The position numbers and the translations under genes were made by a program. From Deltaproteobacteria bacterium (lineage in GTDB: Bacteria; Myxococcota_A; UBA796; GCA-2862545): 64,000 bases of DNA. This document shows, piece after piece, positions 1 to 7,646 of the stretch; position 1 is the first letter of the stretch; every line of letters begins with the position of its first letter. Under the pieces are notes generated by a model. That model worked only from the letters and a program-made list of their open reading frames with translations. It had not been told where the DNA came from and made no database searches. Where the stretch lies: the NCBI GenBank assembly GCA_007693595.1, contig REDI01000089.1, forward strand, positions 62,001 through 126,000, written 5' to 3'.

Positions 1-345
1 CGAGCGCTCCAGCCCGACGAAGCCATGCCCGAGGTCTGGCCTGTCGAATCGATCTTCGCGCAAGCCATGATCGAGGCTTCGGGCGCGGCTCTCCGACGCG
101 GCGAGGCTTCCCGCTCCCGTCGTCTCGCGGAGCTGGCATCCAGTGTCGATCCTCTGAGTGCTGGGGGGCACGATGCCGCGGCGTCCAGCGAGGGGCTGAA
201 GCTGTCCACGGTCCTCGCCGAGCTTTGGCCTCAGCCGGGCGGTGGAGCTTCCACGGCGCGCGCTGCCTGGTTCGAGGATCAGGCTGGGATCTGGAGTCCG
301 CCTGAGGCGTGCCCAGCCTTTCCTGCCGAGCCCCCCGAGGGCTGA
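1..345 (+). CDS. C-terminal part of a protein of unknown function (5' end outside window)
   Basis: The frame is open from the first base of the window to a TGA stop at 343-345, so the gene probably begins to the left. The first in-window ATG is at 25. The visible 114 or so residues are rich in Ala, Ser and Glu, with an Ala/Ser-rich middle and a Pro/Glu-rich end. I see no recognisable motif. It lies 63 bp ahead of the nuclease gene on the same strand and may belong to the same operon. Codon use (strong G/C at third positions) looks like a real gene, but the function is unknown. Confidence 0.5.
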   Translation, partial: RALQPDEAMPEVWPVESIFAQAMIEASGAALRRGEASRSRRLAELASSVDPLSAGGHDAAASSEGLKLSTVLAELWPQPGGGASTARAAWFEDQAGIWSPPEACPAFPAEPPEG

Positions 346-408
346 GGCGGCAGCTTCGTGAGAGGCGCGCTACCTTTGGCACGTTCCGAAGAGCTCCTGG
401 AGGCGAGG

Positions 409-1344
409 ATGGCTGACTTCAAGAATGAGTTCGCGTGGTCGTGGAGCCGTCATCGCGCCTTCGAAGAGTGTCGTCGAAAGTATTGGTTAAACCACTATGG
501 TTTCTGGGGTGGATGGCGCCGGGACGATCCTGCGCGGGAGATCTACATCCAAAAGCGGCTCAACACTCGCCCTCAGTGGCTTGGCTCGTTGGTCCACGAG
601 CAGGCCGAGCGGCTCCTGAAAGAAGGTCTACAAGGCAGGGCGCTAGAGCCTGATCGCGCGGTGGAGCGGGCCACTCGTCGCGCCTGGAGCATGATCCGCG
701 AGAGCGAGCGCGGTAGGTACCGCGATGACCCCAAGAGGATGCCAGGTTTCGTTGAACACTACTATGGGATCGAGGTCTCGCCCGAGCAATGGGAGGCCGA
801 CGTGTCCGAGGCCGCGCGGCAGGTCGCCGGCCTCTTCGATAATCCGGTTTTTGACCGCTTGTTAAGGGTGCGGGGTCAGATCCGGGAGATCGAGGAGCTA
901 CGGCAGTTCGTGCTCGTCGATGTGCCGATCTGGGTCTCGCTCGATGTGCTGGTGGCCGATGGCGAAGGGGGCTTTGTCGTCATCGACTGGAAGACGGGCC
1001 GGGGCCACCACACCGAGAGCGTCGCCGCGCAGCTCGCGGTCTATGGAGCCTACGTCCTGCAGACCTACCTCGGCGAGGATCCGACCTGTGCACCTCCTGA
1101 TAAGGTTGGCAAAATCAAGGGGATGTACGTCAACCTTCGAAGTGGTGAGCGCGAGGTTCTCCCCCTCGACCCCGAGAGCTTGGCCCAGACGGTCGAGCAG
1201 ATCGGGGGCTCGGCTGCTGCGATGCGTGCCGCCTTGACAGATGTCGAGGAAAACCTCGCGGCAGTCGATGACTTTCCGATGTTGCCGGAGGGCGATCCGG
1301 CCTGCAGCCGGTGCCCTTTTCGCGGGACGTGCGGCCGAGCTTGA
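409..1344 (+). CDS. PD-(D/E)XK nuclease with 4Fe-4S cysteine cluster (RecB/AddB/Cas4-like)
   Basis: This 311-residue protein has the hallmarks of the RecB-type nuclease domain. The N-terminal stretch S-x-S-x4-F-x2-C-R-R-K-Y-W (Cys21) is typical of RecB-like entry motifs. A His lies in LGSLVHEQAE, the acidic residue is Asp179 in SLDVLVAD, and IDWKTG supplies Asp193 and Lys195. A following Q-x3-Y motif fits the family. Cys21 plus Cys299, Cys302 and Cys308 (C-x2-C-x5-C) form the expected iron-sulphur cluster set of AddB and Cas4 nucleases. The ATG at 409 is preferred because GGAGG sits 5 nt upstream; a longer frame from 358 has no such support. No helicase domain is present, so it is a stand-alone nuclease. 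The next gene downstream carries a clamp-binding motif, which points to DNA repair or replication rather than CRISPR, as no cas genes or repeats are near. Confidence 0.85.
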   Translation: MADFKNEFAWSWSRHRAFEECRRKYWLNHYGFWGGWRRDDPAREIYIQKRLNTRPQWLGSLVHEQAERLLKEGLQGRALEPDRAVERATRRAWSMIRESERGRYRDDPKRMPGFVEHYYGIEVSPEQWEADVSEAARQVAGLFDNPVFDRLLRVRGQIREIEELRQFVLVDVPIWVSLDVLVADGEGGFVVIDWKTGRGHHTESVAAQLAVYGAYVLQTYLGEDPTCAPPDKVGKIKGMYVNLRSGEREVLPLDPESLAQTVEQIGGSAAAMRAALTDVEENLAAVDDFPMLPEGDPACSRCPFRGTCGRA

Positions 1345-1378
1345 GCTTCGGGGTTGGACGGGACCGGAGGCTTTCTGG

Positions 1379-1412
1379 GGACATAGATTTGTACATAGAC
1401 CAAAATATGTCC
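1379..1412 (+). promoter_or_regulatory. Inverted and direct repeats upstream of the S24-like gene
   Basis: A 7-bp inverted repeat, GGACATA at 1379-1385 and TATGTCC at 1406-1412, brackets a second copy of ACATAGA (1393-1399) that repeats 1381-1387 twelve bases later. The block is AT-rich compared with its surroundings and lies 74 bp before the ATG at 1486, in the only non-coding gap between nuclease and S24-like gene. It is a plausible repressor-binding or promoter region. It does not match the myxobacterial or alphaproteobacterial LexA boxes that I know. Confidence 0.4.
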
Positions 1413-1485
1413 GCATAGGCAGGGGAGGGGCTTTACAGGGGTCCAGATGTTCAGTAAAGATAGAGTGCCAACAGGAGGTGTACCC

Positions 1486-2058
1486 ATGAACGCTCCCCGC
1501 ATTCTCTCCATGACCCAAGCCCTTCGAACCGCTCCGGCGCTCGTTCAACGGGCCCTTCGCGCAGGAGCCTTGCGATCAGGCGCCACCCAGTTTGTGGTGA
1601 CCGTCGGAGGCGACCTGAACGGGCTCTACGTGGAGCGGGGCGCGGTCCTGGTCTGCGATCCAGACTCCACGTCGAGTCGTTGCCCCGTCGTGCTCCTCCC
1701 CAAGGGTCACGGGCGGCCATGCGTCGGGCGCATCGAGGGCAAGCACCTGCGCGGCGAACATGGCGAGCCGTGCAGCCCGCGGCGCTGGCAGGTGAGCGGA
1801 GGGATCGTCCAAGTCCTACAAGTGGGTGAGGGCGAGCGCCTCTGCGCCGTCACGGTCCCGCTGCTTGATCTCCACCCGGCTACGCCGTGCCATGTGGACC
1901 CTGCGATGGGCCGATGGGCGGAGCTTCAGCCTGCCTCGCAGCTCTATGCCGCTCAAAGTGCTGTTGCTCCCTCCTTGGTCTCCCAGCCCATGCTCGAGCG
2001 GGATCCTGCCGCCGCCGAGCGGGCCCCTCAGCTCAGCCTCTTCGCGTGGGCGGCTTAG
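1486..2058 (+). CDS. LexA/UmuD S24-fold-like protein lacking the Ser-Lys dyad, with C-terminal beta-clamp-binding motif
   Basis: The protein has 190 residues and starts at an ATG preceded by AGGAGGTG at 5 nt. Residues 36-112 read like the S24 peptidase fold of LexA and UmuD: a GGDLNG turn where LexA has GDSM, then YVERGAVLVCD, and PCVGRIEG where the catalytic Lys strand would be. Leu44 and Gly81 occupy the positions where the Ser and Lys should fall, so it is probably not an active auto-protease. The extreme C-terminus is QLSLF (182-186) followed by AWAA, which is the canonical motif that binds the DNA polymerase sliding clamp. No DNA-binding HTH is evident. It follows an Fe-S nuclease, so a role in repair or mutagenic replication is inferred. 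The S24 assignment is by eye and less sure than the clamp motif. Confidence 0.6.
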   Translation: MNAPRILSMTQALRTAPALVQRALRAGALRSGATQFVVTVGGDLNGLYVERGAVLVCDPDSTSSRCPVVLLPKGHGRPCVGRIEGKHLRGEHGEPCSPRRWQVSGGIVQVLQVGEGERLCAVTVPLLDLHPATPCHVDPAMGRWAELQPASQLYAAQSAVAPSLVSQPMLERDPAAAERAPQLSLFAWAA

Positions 2059-2232
2059 CAGGCTGTAGGGAGCCAGAACGAGTCTGGATCCGGATCGTAG
2101 TGGTTGGACGAGAGCGGGGGCGCGGGCATTGCTGAGAGCTGTAACCGATGGCCAGACCGTAGCGAGAATTCGCGAAGCGACTCGAGCGATGGGCGCAGGC
2201 TCTACCGCCTGCTGAGCCTCTGCGGGTGCTTC

Positions 2233-2958
2233 TCAGGGCAGAGGCAGCAGGACCAAGGGTCTGAGCGTGTAGGCCCCGGCCGCCAGCGGGCCCTCGGGAT
2301 CTGGCTCGACACCGGCGAACTGATCGTCGGTACCCACCACCCCGAAGGTCGCGATCCGATCCTGGCTTCCTGTGGTGTAGAGCGCCGACAAGCTGAACAC
2401 AGGTAGATCGGGCTCGAGGCCCGCCACAGCCATTGGACCCTGGAGCGAGGAGCTGACCGCACCGAAGCCGAGGGCCAGCCTTGGCCCTTCCGCTTCCGCG
2501 AGGCTCTCGGGCACGGGCACCGACCAGGGACACCAGGCGTCCTCCTCGATCTCCAGCGTCAAGACAGCCCAGAAGGCCAGCGGCGGGGCGTCGTCGGCAC
2601 GTGCTGGTCCGGGCTCCGCCTCGACGACGCGAGAGGTGCAGCCGACATCCTCCACCGTGGTGACGCTGTCGGTGGAGACGTCATCTTCGACCTCAGGCGG
2701 CCATGGATCGCCCATGGCGTCGTAAAAGGAGATGTCCAGGTAGGACTCTTCGGTAGGCTCTGCCTGTTCGTCGAGGATGAGGACGCCCCGCACAGTCCAG
2801 AACGCTGGTTCGGAGAAGTCCTGATCGAGGTCGTTGCCGTTCGCTTCATCGTCGGCGTCTTGGGCGCCGGGGCTGTCACCGCGCTCTGCGGCCGTCAAGT
2901 CGGCAAAGTCACCACAGGCGGCGAGACTGAGCCAGAGAGGAAGTAGGGCGCGCTTCAT
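2233..2958 (-). CDS. Predicted outer-membrane lipoprotein, unknown function
   Basis: This 241-residue protein opens with a short signal peptide and the lipobox L-A-A-C (Cys15). An Asp/Asn/Glu-rich linker at about 20-50 follows, and then a compact domain with three further Cys residues spread around the middle. I recognise no catalytic motif. Its length and layout match the many small, lineage-specific lipoproteins of myxobacteria. It faces the S24-like gene tail to tail across a 174-bp gap in which I see no strong hairpin. Confidence 0.75.
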   Translation of the reverse strand: MKRALLPLWLSLAACGDFADLTAAERGDSPGAQDADDEANGNDLDQDFSEPAFWTVRGVLILDEQAEPTEESYLDISFYDAMGDPWPPEVEDDVSTDSVTTVEDVGCTSRVVEAEPGPARADDAPPLAFWAVLTLEIEEDAWCPWSVPVPESLAEAEGPRLALGFGAVSSSLQGPMAVAGLEPDLPVFSLSALYTTGSQDRIATFGVVGTDDQFAGVEPDPEGPLAAGAYTLRPLVLLPLP

Positions 2959-3100
2959 GGGGACCTCGTAGTCACACGGGACGTCGGGGGCTAGCGCTCA
3001 CTTAGCATGCAAACGGTGTGCCGACCTGGATTCGCGCGGCGCAGCCGCCAACAACACCGCGTAGCCCCCTCACCCGCGGGGTAGAGTCGAGACATCGAGA

Positions 3101-3634
3101 TCAGGGCGACGCGGGCCAAGCGTATCCGGGCCATCCGGTGACGGCTCCGTCATTATTCCACACCGGGGTCTCGGAGGTTGGGGCCTCGGGGGAGTCTCGG
3201 AAGGCCCAGCCGTGCGGCTCCCAGGAGCCGTCGTCGTACTTCGCCCAGCTCCCTGTTGAGATCTGCTCGTAGGGGGGGCGACCCGAGAGCTCCTCGGCCA
3301 GCGCCCCCAGCCCGATGGCCTGCAAGGAGAGGAGGTCGGGCAGGTCGCCTTCACAGTCGGTATCGGTGAGTTCGGCATCGACGCGCCAGGCGATCTCGCA
3401 GTTCTCGCAGGGCGCGGTCGGCTGAAGCTCCAGCCGAAAGAGCGCGGCGCACCGATGATGTCTGGGGTCTTGCCTGCGATCCCACCGGCGATCGAAGAGA
3501 CTCCAACTCAGCAGCCCGGTCGACTGCTCGGCGCCAGGTAGGATCCACCAAGTGTCGGCCATCCAGGCCTCGGCGTCGGAGGATCCGCACGCGGCGTGGA
3601 GGATCGCGAAGCATACGAGAGAGCTTGAGCGCAC
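3101..3634 (-). CDS. Predicted lipoprotein, unknown function
   Basis: I place the start at the GTG at 3634, because CTGGAG lies 5 nt upstream and this gives a normal lipoprotein signal: a short basic N-terminus, a hydrophobic stretch, and the lipobox H-A-A-C with Cys16. The frame is open further upstream to 3679, but that extension carries no signal peptide. The mature part (about 160 residues) is Trp-rich and has a C-x2-C pair (CENC) and a Cys in the middle, so disulphides are likely. No known domain is recognised. Confidence 0.65.
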   Translation of the reverse strand: MRSSSLVCFAILHAACGSSDAEAWMADTWWILPGAEQSTGLLSWSLFDRRWDRRQDPRHHRCAALFRLELQPTAPCENCEIAWRVDAELTDTDCEGDLPDLLSLQAIGLGALAEELSGRPPYEQISTGSWAKYDDGSWEPHGWAFRDSPEAPTSETPVWNNDGAVTGWPGYAWPASP

Positions 3635-3683
3635 GTCGACTCCAGGGCAGACCGCGGGGCCGTCCGGGCGGAGCAGCATAGCC

Positions 3684-3725
3684 TGTTAAAAGAAGCCGCC
3701 CCACCAGCGAGAGCTGGAGGGGCGG
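3684..3725 (-). terminator. Rho-independent terminator of the 3762-5015 lipoprotein gene
   Basis: A long hairpin occupies 3696-3725. The arms are CCGCCCC (3696-3702) with GGGGCGG (3719-3725) and CCAGC (3704-3708) with GCTGG (3713-3717), a single A/A mismatch between them, and a GAGA loop. Read on the minus strand the hairpin is followed directly by CTTCTTTTAAC, a T-rich tail. It lies 37 nt past the stop of the lipoprotein gene, as expected for an intrinsic terminator. Confidence 0.8.
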
Positions 3726-3761
3726 AGCCTGCTCGTGGCAGGAGACGAACAGGACCGACGA

Positions 3762-5015
3762 CTACTCTTCGCTGCTGCTGCCGGTGATGTTCGTGATGCC
3801 CAGGTAGAAGAACCCAAAGCCCCGAATAAAGGCAGAACTCTGGGGCATCATGCCCGTGTCTGGGTCGTAGGTGTAGTTGTTGACGTCCTGGATCACGAAG
3901 ACTTCCTGGCCTTCATTGTTGGTCTCGGTGACGGGCATGAGGTCGGCTTCGAGCTCCGCTCCGAAGCCGTATCCGAGGGGAGAGCCAAGCAGGTTGCCGC
4001 TGGGGTCCTCGAAGTAGAAGCCGTGGGAGTGGTACTCGCCGTCGTCGAAGAGGTCGAAGAACGCGCCCGCTTGCGGGTTGCCGTCGAGGGTCTCCTCGAA
4101 GATCGCGCGGGCGTAGTCGATCTCACGACTCCAGCCAGCGCCCCAGGAGCGAGACAAGATGAAGTCTTCGATGTCTCCATCGGCGAAGCCGCCCAGGCCG
4201 ACGCGGGGGTCCTCTTCGGCAGCCAAGCAGCCCAGGATGCCCTCGTTGGGATCGGCGGCGTCAATCACGTCGAACTGACCTGGATCGAGGCGGTAGAGCA
4301 TCTGGTAGTACGTCGTGCCGCTGACTTCTCCGCTGTCGCTGTCGCTGTCGCTGTCGCCGTCGCCGTCGCCGGAGTCACTGTCGCCATCGCCGTCGCCGTC
4401 GCCGGAGTCGCTGTCGCCGTCGCCGTCGCCGTCGCCGGAGTCGCTGTCGCCGTCGCCGTCGCCGTCGCCAGACTCGGTATCGTCAGCAGAGTCGTCCTCG
4501 TCCGCGACGAACCAGTCGTAGAGATGGGCGTCGAGCGGGAGAGACTCGGCGGGGTTCCTTGGAATGAGGAGTACAGCGCAGGCGCGCCAGGGGTTGCCCG
4601 ACTGGAAGGAGGAGCCGTCGACGAACTCGAGGTAGAGGTAGGGGACGATCCAGTCGGAGCCACCAAAGAACGCTTCGATGCCGTCGACGGAGGCGTCGTA
4701 GTTGAAGTCGCCGGTGACCTGGAAGTTGTCGATGCTCAAGGGGCGGGCCACCGGGCCGTCATCGCAGTCGGGATCGTCGGCGTTCTCGGGATAGTCACAG
4801 AAGTCGCAGTCGGGATCGTCTGGATCGTCGGTGTCGCACACGCAGTCGCCGCCGACTGCCACGAGGGAGCCGTCGTCGCAGTAGCAGGCCGGATCGTCGG
4901 GATCTGGGCTACTGGTGTCGCAGTTCTCGATGCCGCCGCCGCCGCCGCCGCAGCCGGCGAAGGCAAGGGCCAGGCCGCTGAGGGCGAAGCCGAAGGACAA
5001 GGTCTTCTTAATCAT
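3762..5015 (-). CDS. Lipoprotein with Gly/Asp/Ser repeat linker
   Basis: This 417-residue lipoprotein has a clear signal peptide and lipobox F-A-G-C, followed by a run of Gly. Residues of about 30-90 are a Cys- and Asp-rich segment with repeated DDPD/DPDC blocks. A folded domain of about 90 residues then leads to an acidic linker made of SDSGDGDGDGD units, encoded by the tandem repeat at 4371-4469. A C-terminal domain of about 190 residues, rich in aromatic residues, ends the protein. Poly-(GD) linkers of this kind are common in secreted proteins of Plesiocystis-type myxobacteria; calcium binding is possible but not shown. The gene has its own promoter (5076-5104) and terminator, so it is probably monocistronic. 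AGGAG sits 5 nt before the ATG. Confidence 0.8.
   Translation of the reverse strand: MIKKTLSFGFALSGLALAFAGCGGGGGGIENCDTSSPDPDDPACYCDDGSLVAVGGDCVCDTDDPDDPDCDFCDYPENADDPDCDDGPVARPLSIDNFQVTGDFNYDASVDGIEAFFGGSDWIVPYLYLEFVDGSSFQSGNPWRACAVLLIPRNPAESLPLDAHLYDWFVADEDDSADDTESGDGDGDGDSDSGDGDGDGDSDSGDGDGDGDSDSGDGDGDSDSDSDSGEVSGTTYYQMLYRLDPGQFDVIDAADPNEGILGCLAAEEDPRVGLGGFADGDIEDFILSRSWGAGWSREIDYARAIFEETLDGNPQAGAFFDLFDDGEYHSHGFYFEDPSGNLLGSPLGYGFGAELEADLMPVTETNNEGQEVFVIQDVNNYTYDPDTGMMPQSSAFIRGFGFFYLGITNITGSSSEE
4371..4469. repeat. Three tandem 33-bp repeats inside the lipoprotein gene
   Basis: Three head-to-tail 33-bp copies lie at 4371-4403, 4404-4436 and 4437-4469. The second and third are identical and the first differs at two positions. 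A degenerate GTC-rich tract extends to the left to about 4331. Each unit encodes one 11-residue SDSGDGDGDGD block on the minus strand. The unit is a multiple of three, so copy-number changes would keep the reading frame. Confidence 0.95.
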
Positions 5016-5075
5016 GGTGTCTCCTGCATTATCTCTAATCCCGTCTGCTCATTGAACGGCCTTCCGGGATGGTGC

Positions 5076-5104
5076 AGGGTAGCTGACCCGCCCAAGGGAG
5101 TCAA
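5076..5104 (-). promoter_or_regulatory. Sigma70-type promoter of the GDGD lipoprotein gene
   Basis: On the minus strand a TTGACT -35 box (5099-5104) and a TACCCT -10 box (5076-5081) are separated by exactly 17 bp, about 60 bp before the start codon at 5015. The -35 box has five of six consensus bases. Confidence 0.65.
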
Positions 5105-5159
5105 CAATTCTGTGTCATGGGCCTGTCTAATCTTTCGGCGGCATGACCTGCAGGCTGCT

Positions 5160-6539
5160 TTAGAGCCACATTACGAGCACGAGCAAGCCCGCAGCCAGCC
5201 CCAGGCCGATCACCAGCACCATCACCAAGGCGAGCGCCCAGATCCAGATCGCTGACCGAGTTGGAGGGTCGATCGACGGGTCGGTTGGCGGATCGGGCTC
5301 CAGGAGGGGGGCGTCGTCTTGGGGTGCGGTCTCGGTGATGGGAGTGGCGGGGGTTTTTCGCTTCTTCTTTGGCGGACCGAGCAGGTGTGCGACCTCGCGC
5401 CCAACTTGAGACAGGGTCGGATCCTCATCGGGTGGAGGAGGCTTGACGGGTGCTGGGCGCCGGTTGGTCAGGACGACCAGGTCGTCATCTTCGTCTTCGA
5501 GATCGGTGGCGTAGGAGGGCCGGAGCACACCGTCGAGGGGCCTTGGGCCCCCTTCGTCCTCGTCTTCGTCGTTGACCGTGACGGCCGTTGCGAGGTCGAT
5601 CACGTTGAGGATGCGGGTGTCTCCGCCGGTGTCGATCTCGGTGGGGCTGTCTTCGGAGAAGGGATCGGGGGGCTGGATGACGTCGAGCTTGCGGGCGGCG
5701 GTGACCTCTTCGGTGATCTCGTCCGTCGGCTCCGCCTGGGCCTCGGAACCGCGGAAGAGGCTGGGGAAAGAGGGCTTGCGTGAGTCCTCATCGGAGGAGC
5801 GAGGTTCTTCGAGGGTGACCTCGCCGGTGTGACGGATGGACTCGGTGTGCTCCTCGTCGGCGAGGTCTGGGAGGGGGCCCGCGTTTGGAAGCGCGGTGTC
5901 GACGAGCTGGCCTATCGTCTGATCCTCGGGCAGGTAGTCGCCCGAGAGGCCCCAGAGGAGGTCTTGGACGCGCTCATCTTCGGGGTGCTGCCTGCCCAAG
6001 CGTTCAAGGAGGCTGCGGCCGCTCAAGACTTGGCCGGAGGCGAGGTACGCTTCGGCGATAGGAAGATGCTGTTCCAAGGTGATGGCGGTCGAGCCGTGGG
6101 GGAGCTCTGCTGGGGCTTCGGCGGGCTCTGCGGCACGATCCCAGAGGGATTGAAGTCGCTTGTCGTCAGGATACTGACCGAAGGCTCGGGTGAGCAGGTC
6201 TCGGGCCTGCTCGGTCCAGCCCCTTATCAGGTAGTATTCAGCGGCGGTCTCGTACGTCTCGCGCGCGGGGTGCTCGGCGTCGACCAGCGGACGGAGCCGT
6301 GTCCAAGTGCGCTCCATCTGACGTAGACGCAGGAAGGCCTGTGCCTGACGCAAACGCGCGTGCTCGGTCACGTCGCCCACAGCCTCCCAGGCCTCGACGA
6401 GCTGGATCAGTTCCCGATCCTGACCTGCGGAGGCGAGCTGATCGACCGCCGAACGCAGGCGAGAAGGGGGAGGAAGAGCTTCGGAGTTCTCTGGATTCAG
6501 GAGCAAAGGTCCGCCATCGTGCGCCCAATAGAATAGCAC
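5160..6539 (-). CDS. Tail-anchored TPR-repeat protein
   Basis: The protein has up to 459 residues. The first 210 or so contain helical TPR-like repeats (for example the LRLRQMERTW and AEYYLIRGWTEQARDLL segments). A long acidic, Pro-rich, low-complexity region fills about 215-425, and one hydrophobic helix at the very C-terminus (about 435-459) would anchor it in the inner membrane with the TPRs in the cytoplasm. The GTG at 6539 has no clear ribosome site and gives an odd N-terminus (LFYWAHD). A TTG at 6506 is a possible true start. A basic KKKRK patch precedes the acidic tail. The likely role is as a protein-protein scaffold; the partner is unknown. Confidence 0.75.
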   Translation of the reverse strand: MLFYWAHDGGPLLLNPENSEALPPPSRLRSAVDQLASAGQDRELIQLVEAWEAVGDVTEHARLRQAQAFLRLRQMERTWTRLRPLVDAEHPARETYETAAEYYLIRGWTEQARDLLTRAFGQYPDDKRLQSLWDRAAEPAEAPAELPHGSTAITLEQHLPIAEAYLASGQVLSGRSLLERLGRQHPEDERVQDLLWGLSGDYLPEDQTIGQLVDTALPNAGPLPDLADEEHTESIRHTGEVTLEEPRSSDEDSRKPSFPSLFRGSEAQAEPTDEITEEVTAARKLDVIQPPDPFSEDSPTEIDTGGDTRILNVIDLATAVTVNDEDEDEGGPRPLDGVLRPSYATDLEDEDDDLVVLTNRRPAPVKPPPPDEDPTLSQVGREVAHLLGPPKKKRKTPATPITETAPQDDAPLLEPDPPTDPSIDPPTRSAIWIWALALVMVLVIGLGLAAGLLVLVMWL

Positions 6540-6560
6540 AGCGGGAGCGTGGCCCGGGCG

Positions 6561-6575
6561 GTTCTGTTGAACAGA
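6561..6575. repeat. Short palindrome upstream of the TPR gene
   Basis: TCTGTT at 6563-6568 and AACAGA at 6570-6575 form a perfect inverted repeat around one G. In another register GTTC and GAAC pair across 4 bp. It lies 24 bp upstream of the annotated start of the TPR gene and could be an operator. Confidence 0.3.
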
Positions 6576-6601
6576 GGCGCAGAGCGGAAGATCCCTGAAC
6601 C

Positions 6602-6636
6602 TGCGCCCCGCCGGCCATCGCGGCTGACGGGGCGCA
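6602..6636 (-). terminator. Terminator-like stem-loop after the etf operon
   Basis: TGCGCCCCG (6602-6610) and CGGGGCGCA (6628-6636) form a perfect 9-bp stem 21 nt beyond the stop codon of the etfA gene. There is no proper T tract after it, so it may act as an mRNA 3'-end stabiliser or a weak terminator. Confidence 0.5.
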
Positions 6637-6656
6637 TCTAGACGACATGCGCTCGA

Positions 6657-7616
6657 TCAGTCGAGGGACTCGAACGCGGCCTGTAGCTTGGGCGCGACCT
6701 CGAAGAGGTCCGCGACCAGTCCATAGGTGGCATGCTCGAAGATTGGGGCATCGGGATCGGTGTTGACCGCCACGATGACCTTGGAGGTTCGCATACCCGC
6801 GAGGTGCTGGATGGCTCCGCTGATCCCGAGCGCGATGTAGAGTTGAGGATTGACGGTCTTGCCGGTCTGACCCACCTGATCGCCGTGAGGTGCGTAGCCC
6901 GCGTCGACCGCTGCGCGGGAAGCGCCTGCGGTGGCGCCGAGGGACTTGGCCAGCGGCCGCACCACGCTGTCGAAGTTGTCTTCGGACTTGAGCGAGCGGC
7001 CGCCCGAGACGATGCGTTCCGCTTCGCTGAGATCGACGTCGTCGCGCTCGGGGGTCTTCTGCTCGACGAGGGTGATCCGGGGTTCGGGCAGCTCTGCGCT
7101 GACCTCGACCACCTCGGCACCGCCGCTCCCGGCCTCGGGCTGACCGAAGCTGTTGGGCCGGACGGTAAAGACCGCAGGTGACCTTGTGATCCGCGCGTCG
7201 GCGAAGGCCTTGCCCGCGTACAACGGGCGCCGCCCGACGAGGGTGCCGCCGTCGACCCGCAGCTCGGTGCACTCGCTGGCTTGACCTCCACCGAGACGCG
7301 CGACTAGCCGCGGCATGGCGTCTTTGCCGAGGAAGCTGGCGGAGGCCAAGACCGCGTCGGGGCTCGCAGCCTCGAGGGCGGCCTGAAGGCCCGCCACGAC
7401 TCGATCGGTATCGTAGGACGAGAAATCGCCTGGAACTTGATAGACCTTGCTGGCGCCAAAGGCCCCGAGCTCGGTCGCGGGGGCATCACCCAGGACGGCG
7501 GCGCTCACGGTGGTTCCAAGGGCAGCGGCGAGCTCCGTGGCTTTTCCGAGTAGCTCGGCGGCGGTCTTCTTGAAGGACCCGCCTTCATGCTCAGCGATCA
7601 CGAGAATTCCACTCAT
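6657..7616 (-). CDS. etfA: Electron transfer flavoprotein alpha subunit
   Basis: The 319-residue protein is the FAD-carrying subunit of ETF, which takes electrons from acyl-CoA dehydrogenases and passes them to the quinone pool through ETF:quinone oxidoreductase. The N-terminal half is the usual nucleotide-binding fold. The C-terminal half shows the FAD-binding signature: [13 protein letters not shown], then [19 protein letters not shown] and the [21 protein letters not shown] stretch. The length is normal for EtfA/FixB. The ATG at 7616 is chosen over the TTG at 7628 because the latter codon lies in the GGAG ribosome-binding region. It is the last gene of the tetR-etfB-etfA operon, 30 bp after etfB. 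Confidence 0.95.
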   Translation of the reverse strand: MSGILVIAEHEGGSFKKTAAELLGKATELAAALGTTVSAAVLGDAPATELGAFGASKVYQVPGDFSSYDTDRVVAGLQAALEAASPDAVLASASFLGKDAMPRLVARLGGGQASECTELRVDGGTLVGRRPLYAGKAFADARITRSPAVFTVRPNSFGQPEAGSGGAEVVEVSAELPEPRITLVEQKTPERDDVDLSEAERIVSGGRSLKSEDNFDSVVRPLAKSLGATAGASRAAVDAGYAPHGDQVGQTGKTVNPQLYIALGISGAIQHLAGMRTSKVIVAVNTDPDAPIFEHATYGLVADLFEVAPKLQAAFESLD

Positions 7617-7646
7617 GGTAGACTCCAATATGCAGGGAAGGGGGGT

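Noticed and set aside
4371-4469. CRISPR-like array
   Set aside because: The 33-bp units are contiguous without unique spacers, lie in a coding frame and encode a protein linker.
3735-5255. Long plus-strand open frame with Val-Ala repeats, opposite the GDGD lipoprotein
   Set aside because: It is the antisense shadow of a well-supported minus-strand gene with signal peptide, ribosome site, promoter and terminator. The Val-Ala repeats just mirror the GTC repeat DNA.
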